DNA from: an uncultured Lachnospiraceae bacterium
GTDB taxonomy: Bacteria > Bacillota > Clostridia > Lachnospirales > Lachnospiraceae
Length of the DNA stretch: 64,000 bases
Reading direction: 5' to 3'
NCBI GenBank assembly: GCA_910577275.1
Contig: CAJTMW010000002.1
Span: 256,307-320,306, forward strand
Positions within the stretch are counted from its first letter, which is position 1. Each line of letters begins with the position of its first letter. Positions 16,317 to 25,353 of the stretch are shown here, piece by piece. The notes beneath the pieces are model-generated. The model saw only the letters and a program-made list of their open reading frames with translations, was not told the DNA's origin and made no database searches. The translations under genes and the position numbers were made by a program.

Positions 16317-19300
16317 ATGGCGAAACAGTTTTTTGATGTGTTTCCATCGCTAAAGCTGGATAAGAAGATACAGGATTTATTCGAACAGGTCATGGTGGAA
16401 AAGGTGTCCGCCACGAAACGGGGAGACTATGTCCGGGTAACGGTTTCCTGTGATTACCTGATTCCAAAGGAAACGGTTTTTAAGGTGGAAAGCGAGATAA
16501 AAAAGCAGTTTTTTTCCAGCTATCAGATGCGGGTAAAGCTGTACGAGCGTTTCCGTCTCTCGGCCCAGTATACGCCGGAAAAGCTGATGAATGCTTACAA
16601 AGACAGTATTTTGACGGAGCTTAAGGAGCACAGTCCTTTAGAATATCACCTTTTTAAGGGAGCAGATATTGATTTTTCATCCGGCGGCGAGATGGGACTT
16701 ACCGTAGAGGACACCGTGCTTGCCCGGAGCAAGGCGGCGGAGCTTTCCCGGATTATGGAAAAGATTTTCAATGAGAGATGCGGTTTTTCCGTTCACTGTC
16801 AGATACGTTATAAAGAAATTAAAATGAAAGAGCGGGAGGAGGAAATCATCAGGATTCCCCGCCCGGCGGAAAGCATGGTCTCGAAGGAAGGGGCGGATAT
16901 GCCTGACGGCGCAGCGGCGGAGAGCGGCGCCGGGAAGCAGGGAAGTGCCCGCAGTATTTCCGGTATGCCTGACGGGCCGAAACTGTCAAAGACGGCGGAA
17001 GCAGGCGGCGGAAGCGTTGCCCGTTTCCCGGGAGGCGGCGAAAAGAGAGGAATCAGGAGAGGCGAGTTCGGAAAAGGAAACAGGGGCGAGTTCAAAAGGG
17101 CGCTTAAACGTTCGGATAACCCGGACGTTATTTACGGAAGGGATTTTGAGGAGGAGGCCATTCCCATTGAAGATGTCATCGGCGAGATGGGGGAGGTGGT
17201 TATCCGGGGGCAAATCATTAACCTTGATTTCCGCGAAATCCGAAACGATAAAATGATTATCATGTTTGACGTGACGGATTTTACCGATACCATGACGGTC
17301 AAACTGTTTATACATAAGGAGCAGAAGGACGAGCTGACGGCGGGAATTTCAAAGGGGGCTTTTATTAAGCTGAAAGGCGTTCCCACCATTGACAGGTTCG
17401 ATAACGAGCTGACCTTCGGCTCCCTTGCCGGCATAAAAAAAATACCGGATTTCACCGTATCCCGCAGCGATAAAAGCCCGAAAAAAAGGGTGGAGCTGCA
17501 CTGTCACACCAAGATGAGCGATATGGACGGAGTGTCCGAGGTGAAGGACATTGTAAAAAGGGCCTACAAATGGGGGCATCCGGCTATTGCAATTACCGAC
17601 CACGGCGTGGTGCAGTCTTTCCCGGACGCCAACCATGTGTGGGAGGATTTATGGAAGGCGGAGAAGGGAAAAAGAAAGGAAGCGGGGGAGGAAAATCCCG
17701 ACAAACAGGACTTTTTTAAGATTATATACGGCATGGAGGCCTATCTGGTGGACGACCTTCAGGAGATTGTAACCGGTGAAAAGGGAGGGGACTTTCACGG
17801 GGATTTTGTGGTGTTTGACATAGAGACCACGGGATTTTCCCCGGTAAACAACCGGATAATTGAAATCGGGGCGGTGAAGGTTTCCGAAGGAAAAATCGTG
17901 GACAGATTTTCCGTTTTTGTGAACCCTGACGTCCCCATTCCCTTTGAGATTGTGAAGCTGACGGGGATTACGGACGACATGGTCAGCGACGCGGCTTTTA
18001 TTGAAACCGTGCTTCCCGAATTTCTGGATTTTTGCGGCGACTGTGTTCTGGTGGCCCACAATGCGAACTTTGATATGAGTTTTATCAAAGAAAATACTCT
18101 GCGGCAGAAGATAGAAAAACAGTTTACCTATATAGATACGGTGGCTATCGCAAGAATCCTTCTTCCGCATCAGGGAAAGCACACGCTGGACGCGGTGGCA
18201 AAGACGCTGGGGGTATCTCTGGAAAACCATCACAGGGCAGTAGACGATGCGGAGGCCACCGCCGAAATATTTGTGAAATTTATTCCCATGCTGAAAGAAA
18301 ACGGTGTGGAAACGCTGGCGCAGCTAAACGCCATGGGGGATTCGAGCCCGGAGCTGGTGAAAAGGCTGCCCTCCTACCATGCCATAATTTTAGCGGAAAA
18401 CAATATCGGACGGGAAAATCTGTACGCGCTTGTGTCGGAATCCCATCTGACTTATTTCAGCAAAAGGCCCAGAGTTCCAAAGAGCTTTCTCATGGAGCAC
18501 AGAGAAGGGCTGATATTAGGGAGCGCCTGCGAGGCCGGGGAGCTTTACCGGGCGCTTCTGGACGGAAAGGCGGATTCGGAAATCGCAAGGATTGTAAATT
18601 TTTACGATTATCTGGAAATCCAGCCTGTGGGAAACAATGAGTTTATGATTGCCTCGGAAAAAATAACCGCCATTAACAGCCGGGAGGATATCATGGACAT
18701 GAACCGGCGGATTGTGTCTCTGGGGGAGGAATTCGGAAAGCCCGTTGTGGCGACCTGCGACGTTCATTTTTTGGACCCCGGGGACGAGGTTTACCGCAGG
18801 ATTATCATGGCCGGCAAGCATTTTGCGGATGCGGACAATCAGGCGCCTCTTTATCTTCGGACCACGGAGGAAATGCTGGAGGAATTTTCCTATCTTGGAA
18901 GCGAGAAGGCGGAGGAAGTGGTGATTACCAATACCGTCAAAATTGCGGACAGGATTGACGTGATGGCGCCGGTGCGCCCGGACAAGTGCCCGCCGGTGAT
19001 TCCCGACAGCGACAAGACGCTGAAGGATATCTGCTATAAGCGCGCCCATGAGCTGTACGGGGAAAATCTGCCCGAAATTGTGGAGGCGCGGCTGGAAAAG
19101 GAGCTGAACTCTATTATTACCAACGGCTTTGCCGTGATGTATATTATTGCTCAGAAGCTGGTGTGGAAATCTGTGGAGGACGGCTATCTGGTGGGTTCGA
19201 GAGGCTCTGTGGGTTCCTCTCTGGTGGCTTTTATGGCCGGAATTACGGAGGTGAATTCCTTAAGCGCCCATTACAGGTGCCCGAACTGCTTTTACTGCGA

Positions 19301-20885
19301 TTTCGATTCGCCTGAGGTTAAGGCAAGCGCGGGAAACGCGGGCTGCGATTTACCGGATAAGGTATGCCCGGTCTGCGGCAAGCCCCTTACGAAGGATGGG
19401 TTTGACATTCCCTTTGAAACTTTCCTGGGCTTTAAGGGGGACAAGGAGCCGGATATCGACCTGAATTTTTCAGGGGAATATCAAAGTAAGGCCCATAAAT
19501 ACACGGAAGTGATTTTCGGGGCGGGACAGACCTACCGCGCCGGGACCATTGCAACGCTGGCGGATAAGACGGCGTACGGATATGTGAAGAATTATTACGA
19601 GGAGCGGGGAAACCGCAAGAGGGTCTGCGAGATAAACCGCATTGTGGGGGGCTGTACGGGAATCAGAAGGAGCACCGGGCAGCATCCCGGCGGAATTATC
19701 GTTCTTCCCATGGGGGAGGATATTAATTCCTTTACGCCGGTACAGCATCCCGCCAACGATATGACGACGGATATTGTTACCACTCATTTTGACTATCACT
19801 CCATCGACCACAATCTGTTAAAGCTTGATATTCTGGGCCATGATGACCCTACCATGATTCGGATGCTGCAGGACCTGACGGGAATCGACCCCACGAAGAT
19901 TCCGCTGGACGATGCAAAGGTGATGTCCCTGTTCCAGAATACCTCCGCTCTTGGAATCACGCCGGAGCAGATTGACGGCTGTCCTTTAGGTTCTCTGGGC
20001 GTGCCGGAGTTCGGTACGGAGTTTGTTATCCAGATGCTTTTGGACACCAAACCGCAGAAGCTTTCCGATTTGATTCGGATTTCCGGTCTGGGACATGGAA
20101 CCAACGTCTGGCTGGGCAATGCCCAGACATTGATTTTAGACGGAAAAGCCACGATTTCAACGGCAATCTGCTGCCGTGACGATATTATGATTTACCTGAT
20201 TAATCAGGGAGTGGACAGCGCTCTTTCCTTTACGATTATGGAAAGCGTGCGTAAGGGAAAAGGATTAAAGCCTGAGTGGGAGGAGGCGATGAAGGAAAAG
20301 GGGGTGCCGGACTGGTATATCTGGTCCTGCAAAAAAATCAAGTACATGTTCCCCAAAGCCCACGCGGCGGCTTACGTGATGATGGCGTGGCGGATTGCCT
20401 ACTGCAAAATTTATTATCCCTTAGCCTACTATGCGTCTTATTTTTCCATAAGGGCGTCGGCCTTTTCCTATGAAATCATGTGCCAGGGGCAAAAGCACCT
20501 GGAAAGCGTGATGGCGGACTATAAACAGAGAAGCGATACCCTGACGAAAAAGGAGCAGGACACCGTCAAGGACATGAAAATCGTGCAGGAAATGTACGCA
20601 AGGGGCTATGAGTTTGTCCCCATAGATATTTTCAAGGCCCATTCCAGAAACTTCCAGATAGTGGGAGACAAGCTGATGCCGTCCTTAAACAGCATCGACG
20701 GTCTGGGAGAAAAGGCGGCGGACGCCATTGTGGAGGCGGCAAAGGACGGCCCCTTCCTTTCCAAAGACGACTTCCGGGAAAGAACCAAGGCGTCCAAGAC
20801 GGTAATCGATATGATGGCGGACTTAAATCTGCTTGGAGATTTGCCGGAATCCAACCAGATAAGTTTATTTGATTTTGTTTCATAA
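16317..20885 (+). CDS. polC: DNA polymerase III PolC-type alpha subunit
   Basis: Replicative polymerase of Gram-positive bacteria with built-in proofreading. 1522 residues. N-terminal domain, then an OB fold (about 270-385), then a PHP domain (from ELHCHTKMSDMDGV) split by a DEDD exonuclease (FDIETTGFSP .. HNANFDMSF .. HRAVDDAEATAE). The palm carries the PDIDLNFSGEYQ aspartates, and a zinc-type CPNCFYCDF .. CPVCG segment and a C-terminal helix-hairpin-helix region follow. The segment around residues 185-260 is poorly conserved and Gly/Lys-rich. The ATG comes 11 bases after ispG, so the two are cotranscribed. Confidence 0.98.
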   Translation: MAKQFFDVFPSLKLDKKIQDLFEQVMVEKVSATKRGDYVRVTVSCDYLIPKETVFKVESEIKKQFFSSYQMRVKLYERFRLSAQYTPEKLMNAYKDSILTELKEHSPLEYHLFKGADIDFSSGGEMGLTVEDTVLARSKAAELSRIMEKIFNERCGFSVHCQIRYKEIKMKEREEEIIRIPRPAESMVSKEGADMPDGAAAESGAGKQGSARSISGMPDGPKLSKTAEAGGGSVARFPGGGEKRGIRRGEFGKGNRGEFKRALKRSDNPDVIYGRDFEEEAIPIEDVIGEMGEVVIRGQIINLDFREIRNDKMIIMFDVTDFTDTMTVKLFIHKEQKDELTAGISKGAFIKLKGVPTIDRFDNELTFGSLAGIKKIPDFTVSRSDKSPKKRVELHCHTKMSDMDGVSEVKDIVKRAYKWGHPAIAITDHGVVQSFPDANHVWEDLWKAEKGKRKEAGEENPDKQDFFKIIYGMEAYLVDDLQEIVTGEKGGDFHGDFVVFDIETTGFSPVNNRIIEIGAVKVSEGKIVDRFSVFVNPDVPIPFEIVKLTGITDDMVSDAAFIETVLPEFLDFCGDCVLVAHNANFDMSFIKENTLRQKIEKQFTYIDTVAIARILLPHQGKHTLDAVAKTLGVSLENHHRAVDDAEATAEIFVKFIPMLKENGVETLAQLNAMGDSSPELVKRLPSYHAIILAENNIGRENLYALVSESHLTYFSKRPRVPKSFLMEHREGLILGSACEAGELYRALLDGKADSEIARIVNFYDYLEIQPVGNNEFMIASEKITAINSREDIMDMNRRIVSLGEEFGKPVVATCDVHFLDPGDEVYRRIIMAGKHFADADNQAPLYLRTTEEMLEEFSYLGSEKAEEVVITNTVKIADRIDVMAPVRPDKCPPVIPDSDKTLKDICYKRAHELYGENLPEIVEARLEKELNSIITNGFAVMYIIAQKLVWKSVEDGYLVGSRGSVGSSLVAFMAGITEVNSLSAHYRCPNCFYCDFDSPEVKASAGNAGCDLPDKVCPVCGKPLTKDGFDIPFETFLGFKGDKEPDIDLNFSGEYQSKAHKYTEVIFGAGQTYRAGTIATLADKTAYGYVKNYYEERGNRKRVCEINRIVGGCTGIRRSTGQHPGGIIVLPMGEDINSFTPVQHPANDMTTDIVTTHFDYHSIDHNLLKLDILGHDDPTMIRMLQDLTGIDPTKIPLDDAKVMSLFQNTSALGITPEQIDGCPLGSLGVPEFGTEFVIQMLLDTKPQKLSDLIRISGLGHGTNVWLGNAQTLILDGKATISTAICCRDDIMIYLINQGVDSALSFTIMESVRKGKGLKPEWEEAMKEKGVPDWYIWSCKKIKYMFPKAHAAAYVMMAWRIAYCKIYYPLAYYASYFSIRASAFSYEIMCQGQKHLESVMADYKQRSDTLTKKEQDTVKDMKIVQEMYARGYEFVPIDIFKAHSRNFQIVGDKLMPSLNSIDGLGEKAADAIVEAAKDGPFLSKDDFRERTKASKTVIDMMADLNLLGDLPESNQISLFDFVS

Positions 20886-20985
20886 ATCAGCGAAGGCCCG
20901 GATAGCGCACGGAACAGTTTCAGGACGTATGCGGCCTGAAACTGTTCCAGACCAGTGTGTGCTGGAAGGGCCGAAGCGGTACTAT
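20886..20985 (+). promoter_or_regulatory. structured leader element, copy A (before LD-carboxypeptidase)
   Basis: Begins right at the polC stop. P1 is GGCCC 20895-20899 with GGGCC 20968-20972, flanked outside by CAGC/GCGG with a symmetric GAA/GAA internal loop. A GGAT/GGAA internal loop follows. P2 is AGCGCAC 20904-20910 with GTGTGCT 20957-20963, one G-U pair. P3 is GGAACAGTTTCAGG 20911-20924, a perfect 14-bp match to 20935-20948. An 8-nt bulge AGACCAGT sits on the 3' side between P3 and P2. The same architecture is at 23101 and 54306. Confidence 0.75.
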
Positions 20986-20990
20986 TGTGG

Positions 20991-21071
20991 TAAGGAGGGA
21001 CCCGTAAAGCGGGAGGATTCCTTATCACCAGGCAGGGACTTGCGGACTTTAGTCCGCATGGAATGTGCCTG
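20991..21071 (+). promoter_or_regulatory. second structured domain in the LD-carboxypeptidase leader
   Basis: TAAGGA 20991-20996 pairs with TCCTTA 21019-21024 and encloses CCCG/CGGG, so a GGAGG sequence following copy A is buried. A second arm pairs CAGGCA 21029-21034 with TGCCTG 21066-21071 and encloses GCGGACT/AGTCCGC. The real ribosome binding site (ATAGGAGG) comes after this. I do not recognise the fold. Confidence 0.6.
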
Positions 21072-21096
21072 CTCAAAGGAATAGGAGGATTTTAAC

Positions 21097-22134
21097 GTGA
21101 GATATCCCGAATTTTTAAAAGAAAAAGGAACCATAGGCTTTGTTGCCCCGTCCTTTGGCTGTGAAATTGAGCCCTACCGGACGGCCTTTGACAATGCCCT
21201 GAAAAAACTGTCGGCGCTGGGCTTTCGTCTGGATTTGGGGCCGAACTGCTACGCCGGGGAGGGAGTGGGCATCAGCAACACGCCGGAGAAGTGCGGGGAG
21301 GAGCTGACAAAGTACTATTTGAAGGAGGACAATGAGTGTCTGATTTCCTGCGGAGGCGGAGAGCTGATGTGTGAAATTTTGGAGCACGTGGATTTTGAAG
21401 CCATAAAAAAAGCCGCCCCTAAATGGTATATGGGGTATTCGGACAACACCAACATGACCTTTCTTCTGGCAACTCTGTGCGATACGGCGGCGGTTTACGG
21501 TCCCTGTGCGGCGACCTTTGGCATGGAGCCGTGGCATCCTGCGGTGTCTGACGCCCTGGAGGTTTTACAGGGGAAAAAGCAGGCGGTGGGGAGCTATGGC
21601 ATGTGGGAAAAGGAAGGGCTGGAGGACGCCCTCGCGCCTTATCAGTGTACGGAGCCTCTTGCCCTTAAGGCATGGCGTCCGGCCGGGAACGAAATGGAAA
21701 AGACCGGCGGGGTATCGATGAAGGGACGCCTTATCGGCGGGTGTATGGACTGTCTGGTTACGCTTTTGGGGACGAAGTTTGATAAAGTTGCGGATTTTCT
21801 GGAAAAATATAAGGAGGACGGCTTTATCTGGTTTCTGGAAGCCTGCGACCTGAATGTGTTCGGCATCAGGCGGGCCATGTGGCAGATGGAGCAGGCGGGG
21901 TGGTTCCGGTATGCAAAGGGATTTTTAATCGGACGTCCCCTTTGCAACGGACAGGAGATGATTGGCCTTGACCAGTATGAAGCGGTGCTTCCCACTGTGA
22001 GGAGACATAAGGTCCCTGTCATCATGGATGCGGATTTGGGACATCTGCCGCCCATGATGCCTCTTGTCACCGGAAGTATGGCGGAGATTAAAATGGAAAA
22101 AGAAAAACTGGAAATTACAATGGAGTACAAATAA
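21097..22134 (+). CDS. S66-family LD-carboxypeptidase (muramoyltetrapeptide carboxypeptidase-like)
   Basis: Serine peptidase that trims the terminal D-alanine from muropeptide tetrapeptides in wall recycling, or a relative such as microcin C7 self-immunity proteins. 345 residues. The nucleophile elbow is GYSDNTN (Ser), the catalytic Glu lies in WFLEACDL, and the His in ADLGHLPPMMPLV, so the triad is complete. No signal peptide, so cytoplasmic. The start is GTG at 21097 after ATAGGAGG. Its 211-base leader holds two structured RNA domains. Confidence 0.9.
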   Translation: MRYPEFLKEKGTIGFVAPSFGCEIEPYRTAFDNALKKLSALGFRLDLGPNCYAGEGVGISNTPEKCGEELTKYYLKEDNECLISCGGGELMCEILEHVDFEAIKKAAPKWYMGYSDNTNMTFLLATLCDTAAVYGPCAATFGMEPWHPAVSDALEVLQGKKQAVGSYGMWEKEGLEDALAPYQCTEPLALKAWRPAGNEMEKTGGVSMKGRLIGGCMDCLVTLLGTKFDKVADFLEKYKEDGFIWFLEACDLNVFGIRRAMWQMEQAGWFRYAKGFLIGRPLCNGQEMIGLDQYEAVLPTVRRHKVPVIMDADLGHLPPMMPLVTGSMAEIKMEKEKLEITMEYK

Positions 22135-22135
22135 G

Positions 22136-23008
22136 ATGGAAAACAAAATCAGTCAATCAGTCTTGAAGGAAGCAAAAAGGCTTCTGATGATAACGGCCGG
22201 GGCATGTATCATGGCTGTCAATATAAAAAGCTTTATCCGCGCCGGGAATCTGGTGCCGGGAGGCTTTAACGGAATTACGCTGCTGCTTCAGCAGATTGGA
22301 AGGGCCTTTTTTGACGTGGAGGTGCCTTACACTCTGATAAATCTGCTGCTCAATGCCGTTCCGGTGTTTATCAGTTTTAAATTTATCGGAAAGAAGTTTA
22401 CGCTGTACTCCTGCCTGATGATTATTTTATCCTCTGTCCTGACAGATATTCTGCCGGGGTATACGGTGACGCAGGATACCCTTTTAGTCTGTGTGTTCGG
22501 CGGCATTATCAATGCGTTTGCCATAAGCCTGTGCCTGAAGGCGGGGGCAACCAGCGGCGGAACGGATTTCATTGCCATATTCTTTTCCGAAAAGTTCGGA
22601 ATTGATACCTTTAATTATATTTTCATCGGTAATGTAGTGGTAATTCTGATTGCAGGAAGATTATTTGGCTGGGATGAAGCCCTGTATTCCATTATATTCC
22701 AGTATGCGTCAACGCAGATGCTCCATATGCTTTACAAGCGTTATCAAAAACAGACGTTATTTATTATTACGGAAAAGCAGGAGGAGGTATACGAGGAAAT
22801 CAAGAATATTACCCACCATGACGCAACGCTGTTTAAGGGAATCGGCTGTTACAGAAAGCAGGAGTGCAATATGCTCTATTCCGTGGTGGGGAGCGACGAG
22901 ATTCATAAGGTTGTGACAAAAATCAGGGAAATTGACGGGCAGGCGTTTATCAATATCATGAAAACGGAGCAGATTACGGGACGGTTTTACAAAAAACCAA
23001 ACGATTGA
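22136..23008 (+). CDS. YitT-family membrane protein (DUF161/DUF2179)
   Basis: 290 residues. Five to six membrane helices occupy about residues 12-185, including the family hallmark GAGNLVPGG-like stretch RAGNLVPGGFNG and the GATSGGTDFIA motif. A cytoplasmic C-terminal DUF2179 domain (about 205-285, ending INIMKTEQITGRFYKK) follows. The transport or sensing role of YitT proteins is not established. The frame opens at 22064, overlapping the carboxypeptidase, but the ATG at 22136 directly after its stop gives the conserved N-terminus. Confidence 0.85.
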   Translation: MENKISQSVLKEAKRLLMITAGACIMAVNIKSFIRAGNLVPGGFNGITLLLQQIGRAFFDVEVPYTLINLLLNAVPVFISFKFIGKKFTLYSCLMIILSSVLTDILPGYTVTQDTLLVCVFGGIINAFAISLCLKAGATSGGTDFIAIFFSEKFGIDTFNYIFIGNVVVILIAGRLFGWDEALYSIIFQYASTQMLHMLYKRYQKQTLFIITEKQEEVYEEIKNITHHDATLFKGIGCYRKQECNMLYSVVGSDEIHKVVTKIREIDGQAFINIMKTEQITGRFYKKPND

Positions 23009-23033
23009 TTAAAATTCGCGCGATGAATGACAG

Positions 23034-23062
23034 TTGAAGCGGCATATCATGTTCCTTATAAT
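23034..23062 (+). promoter_or_regulatory. candidate promoter for the receiverless Spo0A-like gene
   Basis: TTGAAG at 23034-23039 and TATAAT at 23057-23062 with a 17-base spacer. Transcription would begin near 23070 and pass through structured element copy B. Confidence 0.7.
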
Positions 23063-23100
23063 AGATTTGTAGCAGTATTTGCGGAATCAGCGAAACAAAT

Positions 23101-23204
23101 ATCAGCGGAGGCTCGTTCAGTGCACGGAACAGTTTCAGGGCGCCGGTTTTATGCGGCCGGAAACCGTTCCAGATGCATGTGTACTGAAAGAGCCGAAGCG
23201 GAAC
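23101..23204 (+). promoter_or_regulatory. structured leader element, copy B (before Spo0A-like gene)
   Basis: Outer CAGC 23103-23106 with GCGG 23198-23201 and a GGA/GAA loop. P1 is GGCTC 23110-23114 with GAGCC 23190-23194. P2 is CAGTGCAC 23118-23125 with GTGTACTG 23179-23186 (one G-U pair). P3 starts GGAAC 23126-23130 and closes GTTCC 23166-23170 with an inner GTTTC/GAAAC. An 8-nt 3' bulge AGATGCAT lies at 23171-23178. GCGGAAC is followed 8 bases later by the ribosome binding site GGAGGG. Stems differ in sequence from copies A and C but keep pairing. Confidence 0.75.
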
Positions 23205-23222
23205 TAACTATGGAGGGAATAC

Positions 23223-23741
23223 ATGATGGAGCAGCTAAATTTATCGACAGTAAAGGACCCGGAAAAGGTATATAAGATTCTGGGAGAACTGATACATACG
23301 GACAGGGAATTTCAGATTATGATTACCGTACCCTCCGGAAACCGGGAGGTAACGATTGAGGGGCCGGAAGCGGACCCGGGCCCGAGGGCAGGCTATAATC
23401 TGGAAAGAGACGTAACGGATATGATTCATGAGATTGGCGTACCGGCGCATATTAAAGGATATCAGTATCTGAGGGAAGCAATTATGATGTCCGTGGAGGA
23501 GCCGGATATGTTAGGCTCCATCACCAAGGTGCTTTATCCCACAATTGCAAGGAAAAACCAGACGACATCAAGCCGCGTGGAGCGGGCAATCAGACATGCC
23601 ATTGAGGTGGCGTGGAACAGGGGAAGGATGGAAACCCTGGACGCCATGTTTGGCTATACCATCAATACCGGAAAGGGAAAACCCACAAATTCCGAATTTA
23701 TTGCGCTGATAGCGGATAAGATACGGCTCCAGAACCGGTAA
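23223..23741 (+). CDS. Spo0A C-terminal DNA-binding domain protein without receiver
   Basis: 172 residues. The C-terminal part (about 85-170) matches the Spo0A effector domain: IKGYQYLREAIMMSVEEP .. LYPTIARKNQTTSSRVERA (recognition helix region) .. AIRHAIEVAWNRG. The first 75 residues are not a CheY-like receiver: there is no acidic pocket and no phosphorylatable aspartate in context. It may compete for or bind 0A-box-like sites independently of phosphorelay. GGAGGG before ATGATG sets the start. It is monocistronic, with its own promoter, a structured leader and a terminator. Confidence 0.85.
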   Translation: MMEQLNLSTVKDPEKVYKILGELIHTDREFQIMITVPSGNREVTIEGPEADPGPRAGYNLERDVTDMIHEIGVPAHIKGYQYLREAIMMSVEEPDMLGSITKVLYPTIARKNQTTSSRVERAIRHAIEVAWNRGRMETLDAMFGYTINTGKGKPTNSEFIALIADKIRLQNR

Positions 23742-23756
23742 TTTCAAAGAAAGTGT

Positions 23757-23786
23757 AAAAGCTGCCGCGTGATTCGGCAGCTTTTT
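23757..23786 (+). terminator. intrinsic terminator after the Spo0A-like gene
   Basis: AAAAGCTGCCG and CGGCAGCTTTT form an 11-bp stem around a 7-nt loop and run into the T tract. Confidence 0.9.
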
Positions 23787-23886
23787 ATTAAGTAAATACA
23801 AATTCTTCTTTTATTGGACGAAGGGATGTTGTATAATGTGTATAGTGTTGGATATTACAGTATAAAATTATGTTGGAGGGTTAGTG

Positions 23887-25332
23887 ATGAAAAACATTCT
23901 TTTTGTCGCATCAGAGGGGATGCCATTTATCAAGACAGGAGGTCTGGCCGATGTGGTCGGCTCGCTTCCAAAGTGCATTGACAGGCAGTATTTTGACGTG
24001 AGAGTAATTCTCCCCAAATATACGTGTATGTCCCAGGAAATGAAGGATAAGATGAGCTATGTAACTCATTTTTATATGGATTTTCACTGGAAAAATGAGT
24101 ATGTAGGTATTTTGTACGCCGAGGTGGACGGTGTGAAGTATTATTTCATTGACAATGAAATGTTCTTTAACGGCTTTAAGCCTTACGGCGACAATGCGCT
24201 TTTTGAAATTGAGAAATTCGCGTTCTTTTCCAAGGCGGCGCTGTCCATACTGCCGGTGATTGATTTCCGCCCTGATTTAATTCACTGTCACGACTGGCAG
24301 ACCGGTCTTGTTCCCGTATATTTGAAAGAGCGTTTCCAGGGAAATGAATTTTTCCGCGGAATCAAATCTGTTATGACTATCCATAACCTGAAATTCCAGG
24401 GCAAATGGAGCGTAAAGGAAGTGCAGGACATCACAGGACTGCCCGGCTATTACTTCACTCCCGACAAGCTTGAGCTCTTTAAGGACGCCAATCTGCTTAA
24501 GGGCGGCCTTGTATATGCGGATGCGATTACCACGGTAAGCGACACCTATGCGGAGGAAATCAAGACAGAGTTTTACGGCGAGCAGTTAGACGGCCTTATG
24601 CGCGCAAGGAGCAATTCCCTGCGGGGAATCGTAAACGGCGTTGACTATGACGACTTCAATCCCGAGACGGATAAGTTTATCGCCCATCAGTATAACGCGG
24701 TGAACTTCCGCAAAGAAAAGATTAAGAATAAACGCGCCCTGCAGGCGGAACTCGGACTTGACCAGGATGACAAGGCGTTTATGATTGGTATTGTTTCAAG
24801 GCTGACGGACCAGAAGGGCTTTGACCTTATCGACTGCATCATGGATGAGCTTTGCCAGGACTATGTTCAGATTGTTGTCCTCGGCACAGGGGAAGAACGC
24901 TACGAAAATATGTTCCGTCATTTTGACTGGAAATATCATAATAAGGTTTCCGGCAATATATACTATTCAGAGGCCTTATCCCATAAAATTTATGCGGCCA
25001 GCGATGCGTTCCTTATGCCGTCCCTGTTTGAGCCCTGCGGTTTAAGCCAGCTTATGAGCCTGCGTTACGGGACGGTTCCCATTGTCAGGGAGACAGGCGG
25101 GCTTAAGGATACGGTAGAGCCTTACAACGAATATGAAAATACCGGAACAGGATTTTCATTTGTAAATTATAACGCCCATGAAATGTTAGCCACCATCCGT
25201 TATGCGGAACGCATTTATTTCGACAAGAAGCGCGAATGGAACAAGATTGTGGACAGAGCCATGGCGGCAGATTTCTCATGGGATGTTTCGGCAAAGAAAT
25301 ATCAGGAAATGTATGACTGGCTGATTGGATAA
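23887..25332 (+). CDS. glgA: glycogen synthase (ADP-glucose, GT5)
   Basis: Transfers glucose from ADP-glucose to alpha-1,4-glucan. 481 residues with the GT5 N-terminal KTGGLADVVGSLPK substrate loop, HDWQTGLVPVYLK, and the C-terminal nucleotide site LFEPCGLSQLMSLRYGT .. ETGGLKDTVEPYN. A GTG at 23884 precedes the ATG at 23887; the ATG lies 7 bases after GGAGG and is preferred. No other glycogen genes are adjacent, so regulation is separate. An AT-rich stretch with TATAAT at 23832 may be its promoter, but the -35 is poor. Confidence 0.96.
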   Translation: MKNILFVASEGMPFIKTGGLADVVGSLPKCIDRQYFDVRVILPKYTCMSQEMKDKMSYVTHFYMDFHWKNEYVGILYAEVDGVKYYFIDNEMFFNGFKPYGDNALFEIEKFAFFSKAALSILPVIDFRPDLIHCHDWQTGLVPVYLKERFQGNEFFRGIKSVMTIHNLKFQGKWSVKEVQDITGLPGYYFTPDKLELFKDANLLKGGLVYADAITTVSDTYAEEIKTEFYGEQLDGLMRARSNSLRGIVNGVDYDDFNPETDKFIAHQYNAVNFRKEKIKNKRALQAELGLDQDDKAFMIGIVSRLTDQKGFDLIDCIMDELCQDYVQIVVLGTGEERYENMFRHFDWKYHNKVSGNIYYSEALSHKIYAASDAFLMPSLFEPCGLSQLMSLRYGTVPIVRETGGLKDTVEPYNEYENTGTGFSFVNYNAHEMLATIRYAERIYFDKKREWNKIVDRAMAADFSWDVSAKKYQEMYDWLIG

Positions 25333-25353
25333 GAATTTTGGAGCGTAGCAGTA

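Noticed and set aside
17649..18233. 194-codon minus-strand frame in polC, and similar frames opposite dxr, rny, gmk and rpsB
   Set aside because: All are shadows of conserved plus-strand genes created by third-position GC bias; none has a recognisable domain or start signal.
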